Shown here piece after piece: positions 7,755-16,431 of a stretch of 64,000 nt of DNA (its first letter is position 1; each line of letters begins with the position of its first letter). Origin of the DNA: Ferrimonas balearica DSM 9799 (GTDB lineage: Bacteria > Pseudomonadota > Gammaproteobacteria > Enterobacterales > Shewanellaceae). The stretch is from positions 1,426,001 through 1,490,000 of the forward strand of contig NC_014541.1 of NCBI RefSeq assembly GCF_000148645.1. Direction: 5' to 3'. The translations under genes were made by a program, and so were the position numbers. Below the pieces are notes generated by a model, which saw only the letters and a program-made list of their open reading frames with translations, was not told the DNA's origin and did not search any database.

Positions 7755-8402
7755 TTACCACTGGACAGAGGGAGAGTTGGGAGTCAGCTCGGCGCCGCCA
7801 CTGCCCTGTTCGGTCAGGCGCTGCAGCGTGAGACGGTGGATATCGGGGTAGTGCTTAAACAGGGGGACCTCGAGCGCCTTGATGGGGCCTTGGCAGGTCC
7901 AGAACCATTGCGCTTCCAGCTCCATATGGCCGCTGGCATCGGGATTGTCCAATCCTGCCGGTGGGGTGATTTCGACCCGGCTCGGCTCGCAGTCGGCGCC
8001 GCTGGAGAGAACAAAAAAGCGGTGGCCAGCGGTCAGTTGGCCCAGAACCTGCTGGACCAGAGCCCGCTCGTCGTCGTTTTGCGGTGCTCGTTCAAAGCCC
8101 CACAGGCTGTCGGTCGGCAGCGACAGCTCCACCATCACCTCGTTGCCTTCCTGGATCAGGGTCAGTTCTCCTTCACCATGCACGTGGGCGCCGTGTCCCG
8201 CACCGTGGTGCTGATGGTCATGGTCATGGTCATGGTCATGGTCCATGGCGCCCTTCAGATGGCTGTCGTGGGCGTGGCTATCGACGGCGGACTGGTCTGT
8301 GGCTGCGTGGTCATGGCCGTGGTCGTGATCGTCATGGGGGTGGCAGGCGGACAGGCTCAGCGTCGCGGTGATGGCGACGGCAGTCAGGGTCAGGGTTTTC
8401 AT
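7755..8402 (-). CDS. ZrgA/DUF2796 His-rich zinc-binding (lipo)protein
   Basis: A 215-residue exported protein. The N-terminal signal has a lipobox-like LSLSAC, followed by a His/Asp-rich stretch of about 60 residues with HDH repeats and HHGAGHGAHVHGEGEL, then a DUF2796 domain (ELSLPTDSLWGFERAP; a Cys pair at GADC and WTC). Members of this family (ZrgA of Vibrio cholerae) are zinc-regulated and linked to zinc uptake with a dedicated ABC system; that function is transferred by homology. GGGAG lies 8 nt before the ATG. The HDH repeats are encoded by a tandem hexanucleotide that could vary in copy number. Confidence 0.85.
   Translation of the reverse strand: MKTLTLTAVAITATLSLSACHPHDDHDHGHDHAATDQSAVDSHAHDSHLKGAMDHDHDHDHDHQHHGAGHGAHVHGEGELTLIQEGNEVMVELSLPTDSLWGFERAPQNDDERALVQQVLGQLTAGHRFFVLSSGADCEPSRVEITPPAGLDNPDASGHMELEAQWFWTCQGPIKALEVPLFKHYPDIHRLTLQRLTEQGSGGAELTPNSPSVQW
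8216..8244. repeat. Tandem GGTCAT hexanucleotide inside the zrgA-like gene
   Basis: About five consecutive GGTCAT units on the + strand, encoding alternating His-Asp on the minus strand. Copy-number change would keep the frame and alter the number of metal ligands. Confidence 0.8.
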
Positions 8403-8436
8403 TGCGGGTTCTCCCGGGTCGGTTTGCGAAAAAGGG

Positions 8437-8727
8437 TTAACGGAGCAAAGCGAACGGGAGTGCAGGGGGGTCGCGGTTGCCGGTGAGGACCGGCGGAGGC
8501 GTGGGGCAAAGAGGGCTGGTGGCGGCCAGCGTCAGCACGGGGCTGGCGTTGGCCAGGGGCGTGGGCACCGCGCCGGGCAGTACATGCAGCCAGTGGTCAA
8601 TCAGCTGGCCCTGGGCGCATAAGGCGCTGCCATCATGGTGATGCAGCGCCTCCGCCAATGCGTGGCTGGCAATCAGGGACAGACATAGGGTCCAGCCCAG
8701 TAGCAGCGTCGCGATCAGGCGCCGCAC
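8437..8727 (-). CDS. Small secreted His-containing protein, possible zinc-module accessory
   Basis: About 96 residues from GTG at 8727 (TTG at 8742 is an alternative). A hydrophobic signal ends at about HALA, followed by EALHHHDGSALCAQ and QLIDHWLHVLP, i.e. a His cluster and one Cys, then a Pro/Leu-rich tail. It follows the bcp stop by 7 nt and precedes the ZrgA-like gene by 34 nt on the same strand. Small His-rich exported proteins next to ZrgA genes are sometimes annotated as zinc chaperones; that role here is inferred. No clear Shine-Dalgarno is seen, so translation may be coupled to bcp. Confidence 0.55.
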   Translation of the reverse strand: MRRLIATLLLGWTLCLSLIASHALAEALHHHDGSALCAQGQLIDHWLHVLPGAVPTPLANASPVLTLAATSPLCPTPPPVLTGNRDPPALPFALLR

Positions 8728-8734
8728 GCGACAA

Positions 8735-9196
8735 TCAACCAAGCAGGTCCAGCACCACCTGGTGGTGGTCCTTGGTTTTGAACTTGTTGATGAACTGCTC
8801 AACGGTGCCATCCGGGCCAATCAGGAAGCTGAGGCGGTGGATGCCGTCGTATTCGCGGCCCATAAACTTCTTCAAGCCCCATACGCCAAAAGCGTCGGCG
8901 ACGGCATGGTCTTCGTCGGACAACAGGGTGAAGTTGAGCTCATCACGCTCGGCAAACTTGGCCAGGCGCTTTACCGGGTCCGGGCTGATGCCCAGTACCA
9001 CAACATTGTGGTCATCCAGCTGGGCTTTTACGTCGCGCAGGTTTTGGGCCTGCACGGTGCATCCCGGGGTCATCGCCTTGGGGTAGAAATAGACCAGCAC
9101 TTTCTTGCCGGCGAAATCGGCCAGAGAGACGTCGTTATTGTTTTGGTCCTTCAGGGTGAACTGGGGGGCTTTGTCACCCGCTTGCAATGGTTGCAT
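8735..9196 (-). CDS. bcp: Thioredoxin-dependent peroxiredoxin, Bcp/PrxQ family
   Basis: A 153-residue protein, the usual length for Bcp, reducing hydroperoxides in the cytoplasm. The peroxidatic Cys is C46 in AMTPGCTVQA. The position five residues later, which holds the resolving Cys in E. coli Bcp, is Gln (Q51), and no other Cys is present, so this copy should act by a 1-Cys mechanism or use an external thiol. The C-terminal FLIGPDGTVEQFI fits the family. It lies 21 nt downstream of gcvR on the same strand. Confidence 0.93.
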   Translation of the reverse strand: MQPLQAGDKAPQFTLKDQNNNDVSLADFAGKKVLVYFYPKAMTPGCTVQAQNLRDVKAQLDDHNVVVLGISPDPVKRLAKFAERDELNFTLLSDEDHAVADAFGVWGLKKFMGREYDGIHRLSFLIGPDGTVEQFINKFKTKDHHQVVLDLLG

Positions 9197-9217
9197 GGGC
9201 TCTCCTTATTGGGTCAG

Positions 9218-9757
9218 TCAGTCGGTTTGGGCGCCTTCCATACGGCGGAACCGGCAGGTCAGGTTCAGCTCTTCAGCCAAATCACTCAGATTGGCTTCCA
9301 GCGCATCCAGGTCCACTCGGGCGGTGGCATTGATGCGCACTTCCACCTGCTGCAGGCCAGAACCGTCCTCGCTTTGGCGGGCGTTGGAGCTGAAGCCCGC
9401 CAGATCCAGTTCGCGGTCGGCAAGGAACTGGGTGATCTGCTTCATGGTGCCGCGGCGGTCCTGACCCTCAAACTCCACCACCAGGCGCGAGGTAAAGTCG
9501 ACGGCGGTGTGCTCGGAGGTGCGCTTGCAGATGGTCAGCAGTTCCCACTGCGCGGCGTGCATCGGCAGTTCGTTTTCCAATCGGGCAATGGCACTGTAGC
9601 TGCCGCCCACCAGCATAATCAGGGAAAACTCGTTGCCAAAGATGGCAACGCGGCTGTCGATGATGTCGCAGTCACAACTGGCAGTGAGGGTAGCCAGCTT
9701 ATTGACGATGCCGGGACGGTCGGTGCCCATGGCGGTAACGGCCAGATACTGGGTCAT
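9218..9757 (-). CDS. gcvR: ACT-domain glycine cleavage system regulator (GcvR-like)
   Basis: 179 residues from ATG at 9757 (AGGA 6 nt upstream); a longer frame to 9820 lacks a better site. Two ACT domains are visible: TAMGTDRPGIVNKLA...CDIIDSRVAIFG and EFEGQDRRGTMKQITQFLADRELDLAGF. GcvR of E. coli binds glycine and blocks GcvA activation of the gcv operon. The gene is divergent from dapA and upstream of bcp, an order common in gammaproteobacteria. Confidence 0.85.
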   Translation of the reverse strand: MTQYLAVTAMGTDRPGIVNKLATLTASCDCDIIDSRVAIFGNEFSLIMLVGGSYSAIARLENELPMHAAQWELLTICKRTSEHTAVDFTSRLVVEFEGQDRRGTMKQITQFLADRELDLAGFSSNARQSEDGSGLQQVEVRINATARVDLDALEANLSDLAEELNLTCRFRRMEGAQTD

Positions 9758-9925
9758 GTTCGGTCCTATCTTGGTCGGGGCGACCGCAATGGCGGAAAAG
9801 TGAAGTGCCCCGGGTTCCACGTAAACGCGGCCATGCTAGCACAAAGGGTTTCGCCGGTCGCTCCCTTGTCTTCAACCAGGTGCAACAGTACCATAGCTTG
9901 CTCTGTAACGTAGGGAATAGACGGG

Positions 9926-10804
9926 ATGTTTCGAGGCAGTATCGTCGCTCTGGTGACGCCGATGAACCAGGACGGCTCGGTGGATTTTTCCGCTTTGAGC
10001 ACACTTGTGAACTTTCACATCGATAACGGTACCGACGCCATTGTGGCCGTGGGTACCACCGGCGAGTCTGCGACGCTTAACGTGTCTGAGCACGTCGCCG
10101 TGGTTAAAGCCGTAGTGGAACAGGCCGCAGGCCGGGTGCCGGTGATCGCCGGTGCCGGTGCCAACAGCACCGCTGAGGCCATCGCCCTGACCAAAGCCTG
10201 CGACGAGGTGGGCGCGGACGGCATGCTGAGCGTGACCCCGTACTACAACAAGCCGACCCAGGCGGGTCTGGTGGCACACTTCTCTGCCATTGCCGCGGCC
10301 ACTGACAAGCCCATCATTCTGTACAACGTGCCGGGCCGAACCTGCTGCGACCTCAAACCGGAGGCTGTTGCGGAACTAAGCCGGGTAAAAAACATCGTAG
10401 GCATTAAGGAAGCCACCGGCGATCTGTCGCGGGTGACCCCGTTGCGTCAGTTGTGTGGTGACGACTTCCTGCTGCTGACCGGCGATGATCCGACCGCCAT
10501 GGCCTTTATGCTGGCCGGTGGTGATGGCGTTATCTCGGTCACCAACAACGTACGTCCGGCCGAGTTTAAAGCCTTGTGCGATGCTGCACTCAGTGGCGAT
10601 ATCGTTAAGGCACGGGCCCTGGATGCCCAGCTGTATCCGCTCTATGGCGCCCTCTTTATTGAGGCCAACCCGATTCCGGTGAAGTGGGCAATGGAAGCCA
10701 TTGGGGTAACAGAACGTACCGTGATGCGTTTGCCCCTGACCGAGCTGAGCGAGCAAGGAAAAGAAAAAGTGCGCGAGGCGCTGGCCGCCTCCGAGCCTGT
10801 TTGA
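9926..10804 (+). CDS. dapA: 4-hydroxy-tetrahydrodipicolinate synthase
   Basis: 292 residues, the standard length. It condenses pyruvate with aspartate semialdehyde in lysine/meso-diaminopimelate synthesis. Active-site residues are all present at canonical positions: T44/T45 in GTTGES, Y107 in PYYNKP, Y133 and R138 in YNVPGRT, and Schiff-base K161 in [11 protein letters not shown] at 9926 has AGGGA 9 nt upstream. Its divergent partner is gcvR, and bamC follows after 9 nt, the conserved dapA-bamC (dapA-nlpB) operon. Confidence 0.98.
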   Translation: MFRGSIVALVTPMNQDGSVDFSALSTLVNFHIDNGTDAIVAVGTTGESATLNVSEHVAVVKAVVEQAAGRVPVIAGAGANSTAEAIALTKACDEVGADGMLSVTPYYNKPTQAGLVAHFSAIAAATDKPIILYNVPGRTCCDLKPEAVAELSRVKNIVGIKEATGDLSRVTPLRQLCGDDFLLLTGDDPTAMAFMLAGGDGVISVTNNVRPAEFKALCDAALSGDIVKARALDAQLYPLYGALFIEANPIPVKWAMEAIGVTERTVMRLPLTELSEQGKEKVREALAASEPV

Positions 10805-10813
10805 GGGAAAGGA

Positions 10814-11911
10814 ATGAAACACAATCGCTTAGCCATCGCCGCTTTGGCGCCGGTGCTTATCCTGGTGGGGTGCAGTACGCCACTGGAACGCCGTCAGGCC
10901 AGTGGTGGCTTTGACTATCTGGAGCAGCCCGCCCCGACGCCGCTGGTGGTGCCAGCGGGATTGGACGCGCCGCGCCTGAGCCGCGAATTTGATATCCCCA
11001 AACTGGGTGACAACGCTGAACGCGACGTGGTGGGGCCGCGCCTGGATGTGCGTCCACCGCTGCAGGTACTGCCGCTGGCACCGGGCACCCGTATTCAGGA
11101 TGGCGTCGACAGCATCACGGTGTTGGTGGAAAGCAATCAGGACGATATCGACTTGGCCCAGGAGATCCACGACACCCTGCTGAAGTTCCTCGATGACAAG
11201 TCCATCAACGTGGCTCGTGATGACAGTGGCGTGATCGTCACCGACTGGATTGAGAACGAAGAGGTGATTGGCAAGTCCTGGTTCCGCGACAAGGTGTACC
11301 AGATCCGTCAACGTTACGAGTTCGATACCGTGGTGAAGGATCATGGTCGCAGTGGCTCCATCACCATCGAGTTGGTGGATCACGAAGAGGGGCTGGATGG
11401 TGTCGATGACAGCATTGTGCTGACCGATGCCGACCGTCGTCGCTACGCCATCGACATGCTCAACAACGCCATCGCCTACATGAACTTCGAGCGCCAGCAG
11501 CGCCAGGCCACTCAGGAACTGCTGAACGGCCGCGGCATCAAGACTGAGCTGGGCTTCGACAGCGACGAAAACACCGCCTTTGTGGCGGAAGCCAGCTTCG
11601 ACCAGGTGTGGCGTCGTATGGACAAAGTGTTGCCGCTGCTCGGCTTCCAGGTGCGTGACCTGGACCAGCAACTGGCCACCTACTTTGTCGATTACGAGCC
11701 GGACGGTGGTTTCTGGGCGTCGCTCTGGGGTGACAACGATGAGCTGCCGCTGGAGGAGGGTCCGTATCAGATCCGTCTCGAGCCGATGGGCGAGCGCACC
11801 GCCATTACCCTGATGGACAACGAAGCCAATCCGCTGCCGACCGAAACGGTGACCCAGATGTATAACCGCTTCGCGGAACTGCTGCAGAAAGAGAGTCGCG
11901 ACCTGCAGTAA
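10814..11911 (+). CDS. bamC: Outer-membrane assembly lipoprotein BamC
   Basis: 365 residues with a lipoprotein signal (lipobox LVGC, Cys at about residue 20), an extended unstructured N-terminal region and two helix-grip domains as in BamC/NlpB. It is an accessory subunit of the BAM complex that inserts beta-barrel proteins. A GAGGG site lies 6 nt before the ATG, overlapping the dapA stop region. Followed by an intrinsic terminator. Confidence 0.93.
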   Translation: MKHNRLAIAALAPVLILVGCSTPLERRQASGGFDYLEQPAPTPLVVPAGLDAPRLSREFDIPKLGDNAERDVVGPRLDVRPPLQVLPLAPGTRIQDGVDSITVLVESNQDDIDLAQEIHDTLLKFLDDKSINVARDDSGVIVTDWIENEEVIGKSWFRDKVYQIRQRYEFDTVVKDHGRSGSITIELVDHEEGLDGVDDSIVLTDADRRRYAIDMLNNAIAYMNFERQQRQATQELLNGRGIKTELGFDSDENTAFVAEASFDQVWRRMDKVLPLLGFQVRDLDQQLATYFVDYEPDGGFWASLWGDNDELPLEEGPYQIRLEPMGERTAITLMDNEANPLPTETVTQMYNRFAELLQKESRDLQ

Positions 11912-11932
11912 ATCCGCACAACCGGTCCAGCC

Positions 11933-11960
11933 AAAAAGCAGCCTCAGGGCTGCTTTTTTT
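11933..11960 (+). terminator. Intrinsic terminator of dapA-bamC
   Basis: GCAGCC/GGCTGC stem with a 4-nt loop, followed by eight T, 22 nt after the bamC stop. Confidence 0.9.
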
Positions 11961-12112
11961 GTGGCTGAACAGCGCCCTGGGTAGCGCAAATGTTGCGCCT
12001 TGGTGCGGCAAATGATCGTAGTTGTATTTGGAAATGGCTGGCTGGCACTTCTTTACATTCATTGACGAGGGCTTGGGGTACCATGCCGCCACTGAATTGG
12101 AGATCCGCCCCG

Positions 12113-13195
12113 ATGATTAAGAAGTTCCTCGTCCCTGTTGTTGTGCTTGCGGCCGCTGGTGCCGCCTACCTGAACCTGGCCTCGGCTGGCGCTGATGCCG
12201 GTAAAAAGCCCGGCGCTCGCCCGGTTGAGGTGGAGACCGGCACGGTGGCAGCTTTGGAGCTGCCACAGCACCTGGCGCTGGTGGCCAACCTGGAAGCCTG
12301 GCAGGCGGTGACCATCGCCCCGGAAGTCTCCGGTCGACTGGTGGCCCTGATGGTGGACAGTGGTGACAAGGTCAAACAGGGCCAGGTACTGGCCCGTCTT
12401 GATGACCTGCAGCAGACCGCCCAGCGTGATGAGGCCCGGGCTTACCTGGCGGAGGCAAAACGTTTGCTGGCGGAACGTCGCCGCCTGGCGGATAAGGGCG
12501 CCATCTCGGCATCCGAGCTGGCGGCTCAGGAAGCGGAAGTGGCGATGGCAGACGCCCGCCTGGCCAGTGCTGAGGCGGAGTTGGCCAAGCGGACGCTGCG
12601 TGCCCCGTTCGATGGCGTGGTTGGTCTGGTCAGCCATGCCCCCGGTGCCCAGGTGGTCAGTGGTGAGGCCCTGATGACCCTGGATGAGCTGAATCGCCTG
12701 CGCCTGGATCTGGCGGTACCCCAGCGTTACCTCGCGGCCCTGCAGCCCGGCCAGCAGGTGAGTGCCCGCATCGACGCCTATCCGGAGCTGGGTTTTGACG
12801 GCACCCTGGTGGCGCTGGACAGCCGGGTGAACGCCAACGACATGACCGTGGCGGCCCGTTTTGCCTTCGACAACCGCGACGGCTACCTCAAACCGGGCAT
12901 GCTCAGCCGCATCGATTTTGCCCTGCCGACCGAAGTGCGTCCGGTGATCCCGGTGCAGGCGATGGAGTACTCCGGCTCTGACCGTTTTGTCTACATCGTG
13001 GATGACAACAACGTGGCCCATCGCACCCTGATTGAGCCGGGTGTGCGCCAGGGCAATACCGTCGCGGTCGAGTCTGGCCTGGAAGTGGGCGCTCGCATCG
13101 TGGTGAAGGGGCTGGTCAGCATCAAGGATGGCAGCACCGTCCACGAAGTGGCGGCGGCGCCCGAGCGGGGTAACACGCAAGAGGTGGCTCGCTGA
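12113..13195 (+). CDS. RND efflux periplasmic adaptor (membrane fusion protein) 1
   Basis: 360 residues from ATG at 12113 (GGAG 10 nt upstream; a frame extending to 11990 lacks a better site). One N-terminal anchor helix, then paired lipoyl half-motifs (APEVSGRLVALMVDSGDKVKQGQVLARLD and APFDGVVG), an alpha-hairpin between them, and beta-barrel/MP domains. Adaptors of this type bridge an RND pump to a TolC-like channel. The stop overlaps the next start (TGATG), so the pair is translated together. No TolC-like gene is nearby, so a channel encoded elsewhere is expected. Confidence 0.92.
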   Translation: MIKKFLVPVVVLAAAGAAYLNLASAGADAGKKPGARPVEVETGTVAALELPQHLALVANLEAWQAVTIAPEVSGRLVALMVDSGDKVKQGQVLARLDDLQQTAQRDEARAYLAEAKRLLAERRRLADKGAISASELAAQEAEVAMADARLASAEAELAKRTLRAPFDGVVGLVSHAPGAQVVSGEALMTLDELNRLRLDLAVPQRYLAALQPGQQVSARIDAYPELGFDGTLVALDSRVNANDMTVAARFAFDNRDGYLKPGMLSRIDFALPTEVRPVIPVQAMEYSGSDRFVYIVDDNNVAHRTLIEPGVRQGNTVAVESGLEVGARIVVKGLVSIKDGSTVHEVAAAPERGNTQEVAR

Positions 13196-16100
13196 TGCTG
13201 TTGTCTGACATCTCCATCAAGCGTCCGGTGATGGCCATCGTGCTGTCACTGCTGTTGACCCTGTTTGGCCTGGTGGCGTTTTCTCAACTCTCGGTGCGTG
13301 AGCTGCCGGACGTCGACGTCCCGGTGGTGTCGGTGACGGTCAACTATGAAGGGGCCTCGGCGGCGGTGATGGAAGACCAGATCACCAAGCCCATCGAAGA
13401 CCAGCTGTCCGGGATCTCCGGCATCGATACCATCGAGTCCACCAGCCGAAACGGCTCCTCCCAGATCACCGTTAACTTTGATCTCGACTGGGACATCATG
13501 GAAGGCCTGTCCGACGTTCGCGATGCGGTCGCCCGCGCCCAGCGAAGCCTGCCGGATGATGCCGATGACCCGATGGTGCTCAAGTCCAACGTCAGTGGCG
13601 ATGCGGTGTTGCGTTTGTCCCTGCGCAGTGCCGAGATGGACCGGATTGAACTGACGGACTTCGCCGAGCGTGTGCTGGTGGACCGTCTGTCGCTGGTGAG
13701 TGGTGTCAGTCAGGTCAGCCTGTATGGTGATCTGGAGCGGGTGGTGTACCTGGAACTGGACCCCAGTGCCATGGCCGGTCGGGGCATCTCGGTCAGCGCG
13801 GTGGAGACGGCACTGAACAACCAGAATCTCGAGCTGCCGGCGGGGCAGCTGCGTAACCGTGATCAGGTGATGTCGGTACGGCTGGAACGGGTGCTGAAGA
13901 ATGTCGAGGACTTCAGCCGCGTGGTGGTGCGCTACGACGACGACGGCAGTCCGATCTACCTGTCGGACATCGCCCGCATCTACGACGGCGCCAAAACCGA
14001 AAACAGCATCTTTAAGAGCAATGGCCTCAACGCCCTTGGCTTTGCCATTGCCGCTCAGTCCGATGCTAACCCCATTAACGTGGCCAAAGGCGTACGGGCA
14101 TTGATCGACCAGATCCAGCCGCAACTGCCACAAGGGATGGAGTTGGAGGTGGCCTATGACGCCACCATCTTTATCGAACGCTCCATCAATGAGGTGTACC
14201 AGACCCTGTTTGTTACCGCCGCGCTGGTGGTGGCCGTGCTTTACCTCTTCCTGGGGCAGGCCCGGGCCACCCTGATCCCGGCGGTGACGGTACCGGTCTC
14301 GCTGATTGCTGCCTTTATGGTGGCCCAGTTTGCCGGCTTCTCCCTCAACATCCTCACCCTGATGGCCCTGATCCTGGCCATCGGTTTGGTGGTGGATGAT
14401 GCCATCGTGGTGGTGGAGAACATCTTTAAGCACCTGGAGCGGGGCAGTTCGCCTTTGGTGGCGGCCTACAACGGCACCCGTGAAGTGGGCTTTGCGGTTA
14501 TCGCCACCACCGCTGTGCTGGTGATGATCTTCCTGCCCATCGCCTTTGCCGGTGGCATGGTGGGCAAATTCTTTACCGAGTTTTCGGTGACCCTGGCGGT
14601 GGCGGTGATCTTCTCCTCGCTGATCGCCCTGACGCTCACCCCGGTGATGGGGGCCAGCCTGCTGAAGGCCAATGTGAAGCCCAACCGTTTTAACGCCTGG
14701 GTGAATCGTCAGTTTGCCGCGCTGGAGAACGGCTACCGCCGCAGCCTCGAGCGCTCGCTGAGTTACAAGTGGGCCGGCCCGTCCATCATTGTGCTGGCGC
14801 TGGTGGCCGTGGCATTGCTGTTCCCCCGCATCAACACCGAGTTCGTCCCCACTGAAGACCGGGGCGTGCTGTTCGTGTTTGTGAAGGGCGCTGAGGGCAC
14901 CGCGTTCGACCGCATGGTGAAAAACATGGAGGCTGTGGAGGCCCGTCTGCTGCCCCTGATGGAGGAAGATGGCCCGCTGCAGGCGATGAACCTGTCCACC
15001 CCGGCCTTTGGTAACCGCGGCGATCAGACCGGCTTCTTTGTGCTGCTGCTGAAGGACTGGGCGGTGCGGGAGCAGCACAGCAGCGAAATCCTGGCGCAGT
15101 TGCGCAAAGATCTCAGCGGCATCCCCGATGTGCGGGTGTTCCCGATGGGGCCGGGCTTTGGTGGCGGCAGCTCCGAGCCGGTGCAGTTTGTGCTGGGTGG
15201 GGCCGACTACGATGAACTGGACCGTTGGGCCCACGCCATCATTGACGCCACCGCCGCACGCCCGGAAGTGCGGGATCTGGACTCCGACTTCTCCCAGACC
15301 ACGCCGGAGCTCTTGGCCCGGGTTGACCTGGAAGCCGCCGCGCGCGTCGGCATCAGTCCGCGGGACATCGCCCGCACTCTGGAAGCGGTATTGGGCGGCA
15401 TCAGCCGCACCACCTTTGTGGACCGGGGTGAAGAGTATGACGTTTACCTGCGCGGTAATATCGACCGCTTCGATGACGCCTCCAAACTGTCCGGCATCTA
15501 CATGACCACCCCGTCGGGTGAGCGGATCACCATGGCCAGCCTGGTGCAGTTCGAGGAGATTGGCTCCGCCAGTCGCCTGAAGCGATACCAGCGCACCAAG
15601 TCGGTGACCATTCAGGGCTATGTCGGTGAAGGCCACACCCTGGGTGAAGCGCTGAACCTGCTGGAGCAAACGGCCAAGGAGATGCTGCCAGCGGACATCA
15701 CCATCGACTACAAAGGGGAGTCCAAGGACTACAAGGAGAACCAGGCTGACACCTTCCTGGTGTTCGCCCTGGCCCTGATGGTGGCCTATCTGGTGCTGGC
15801 GGCGCAGTTTGAGAGCTTTATCAACCCGATGGTGATCATGCTGACGGTGCCGATGGGTATCGTGGGCGCCCTGTTGGGGCTGCTGCTGACCGGCGAGAGC
15901 CTGAACCTGTACAGCCAGGTGGGGATGATCATGCTGATCGGGATGGTGACCAAAAACGGCATCCTGATTGTGGAGTTCGCCAACCAGCTGCGGGACAAGG
16001 GCGTCGCCTTCGAACAAGCGGTGGTGCAGGGGGCCAGTGCCCGTCTGCGCCCCATCCTGATGACCGCCTTCACCACCCTGTTTGGTGCCGTGCCGCTGTT

Positions 16101-16296
16101 GCTGGCCACCGGAGCGGGTGCGGAGAGCCGTTACGCCATCGGCGTAGTGATCTTCTTCGGTATGGCGCTGGCCACCGTCATCACTCTGTATCTGGTGCCG
16201 ATGATGTACCGCCTGATGGCCAAGCGTACCCACTCTCCTGAGCATCGCACCCACGAACTGGAGACAGCGCTGGAAGCGGAAGGGCAACGGCTCTGA
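13195..16296 (+). CDS. RND-family efflux permease (HAE1 type) 1
   Basis: 1033 residues, normal for an HAE1-type RND pump. Twelve transmembrane helices, two large periplasmic loops, an N-terminal ISIKRPVMAIVLSLLL, and TM4 with the proton-relay Asp pair (GLVVDDAIVVVEN). These pumps use the proton gradient to expel hydrophobic or amphiphilic compounds. The substrate cannot be read from sequence. It is cotranscribed with the adaptor, and an intrinsic terminator follows. It is a paralogue of the pump at 23387-26530. Confidence 0.94.
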   Translation: MLLSDISIKRPVMAIVLSLLLTLFGLVAFSQLSVRELPDVDVPVVSVTVNYEGASAAVMEDQITKPIEDQLSGISGIDTIESTSRNGSSQITVNFDLDWDIMEGLSDVRDAVARAQRSLPDDADDPMVLKSNVSGDAVLRLSLRSAEMDRIELTDFAERVLVDRLSLVSGVSQVSLYGDLERVVYLELDPSAMAGRGISVSAVETALNNQNLELPAGQLRNRDQVMSVRLERVLKNVEDFSRVVVRYDDDGSPIYLSDIARIYDGAKTENSIFKSNGLNALGFAIAAQSDANPINVAKGVRALIDQIQPQLPQGMELEVAYDATIFIERSINEVYQTLFVTAALVVAVLYLFLGQARATLIPAVTVPVSLIAAFMVAQFAGFSLNILTLMALILAIGLVVDDAIVVVENIFKHLERGSSPLVAAYNGTREVGFAVIATTAVLVMIFLPIAFAGGMVGKFFTEFSVTLAVAVIFSSLIALTLTPVMGASLLKANVKPNRFNAWVNRQFAALENGYRRSLERSLSYKWAGPSIIVLALVAVALLFPRINTEFVPTEDRGVLFVFVKGAEGTAFDRMVKNMEAVEARLLPLMEEDGPLQAMNLSTPAFGNRGDQTGFFVLLLKDWAVREQHSSEILAQLRKDLSGIPDVRVFPMGPGFGGGSSEPVQFVLGGADYDELDRWAHAIIDATAARPEVRDLDSDFSQTTPELLARVDLEAAARVGISPRDIARTLEAVLGGISRTTFVDRGEEYDVYLRGNIDRFDDASKLSGIYMTTPSGERITMASLVQFEEIGSASRLKRYQRTKSVTIQGYVGEGHTLGEALNLLEQTAKEMLPADITIDYKGESKDYKENQADTFLVFALALMVAYLVLAAQFESFINPMVIMLTVPMGIVGALLGLLLTGESLNLYSQVGMIMLIGMVTKNGILIVEFANQLRDKGVAFEQAVVQGASARLRPILMTAFTTLFGAVPLLLATGAGAESRYAIGVVIFFGMALATVITLYLVPMMYRLMAKRTHSPEHRTHELETALEAEGQRL

Positions 16297-16326
16297 ACGG
16301 CCCTGAACGCTGAGTAAAAACCCGAC

Positions 16327-16357
16327 AAACTGGCCGCTGTGATCGCGGCCAGTTTTT
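16327..16357 (+). terminator. Intrinsic terminator after RND pump 1
   Basis: AACTGGCCGC/GCGGCCAGTT stem, 8-nt loop, followed by a short T run. Confidence 0.85.
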
Positions 16358-16431
16358 GTTCATCTGCCCCCTCGCCAAGTGGCCCGTTTGGGCGTAGACT
16401 TGCCGCCCTTTTTCCCCTTGTGAGTTGTTCC

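Noticed and set aside
13246-16287. 1013-residue open frame antisense to RND pump 1
   Set aside because: It is the mirror of a G+C-rich coding gene; the translation is His/Gln/Gly-rich with no domains, and the forward frame is a clear RND permease.
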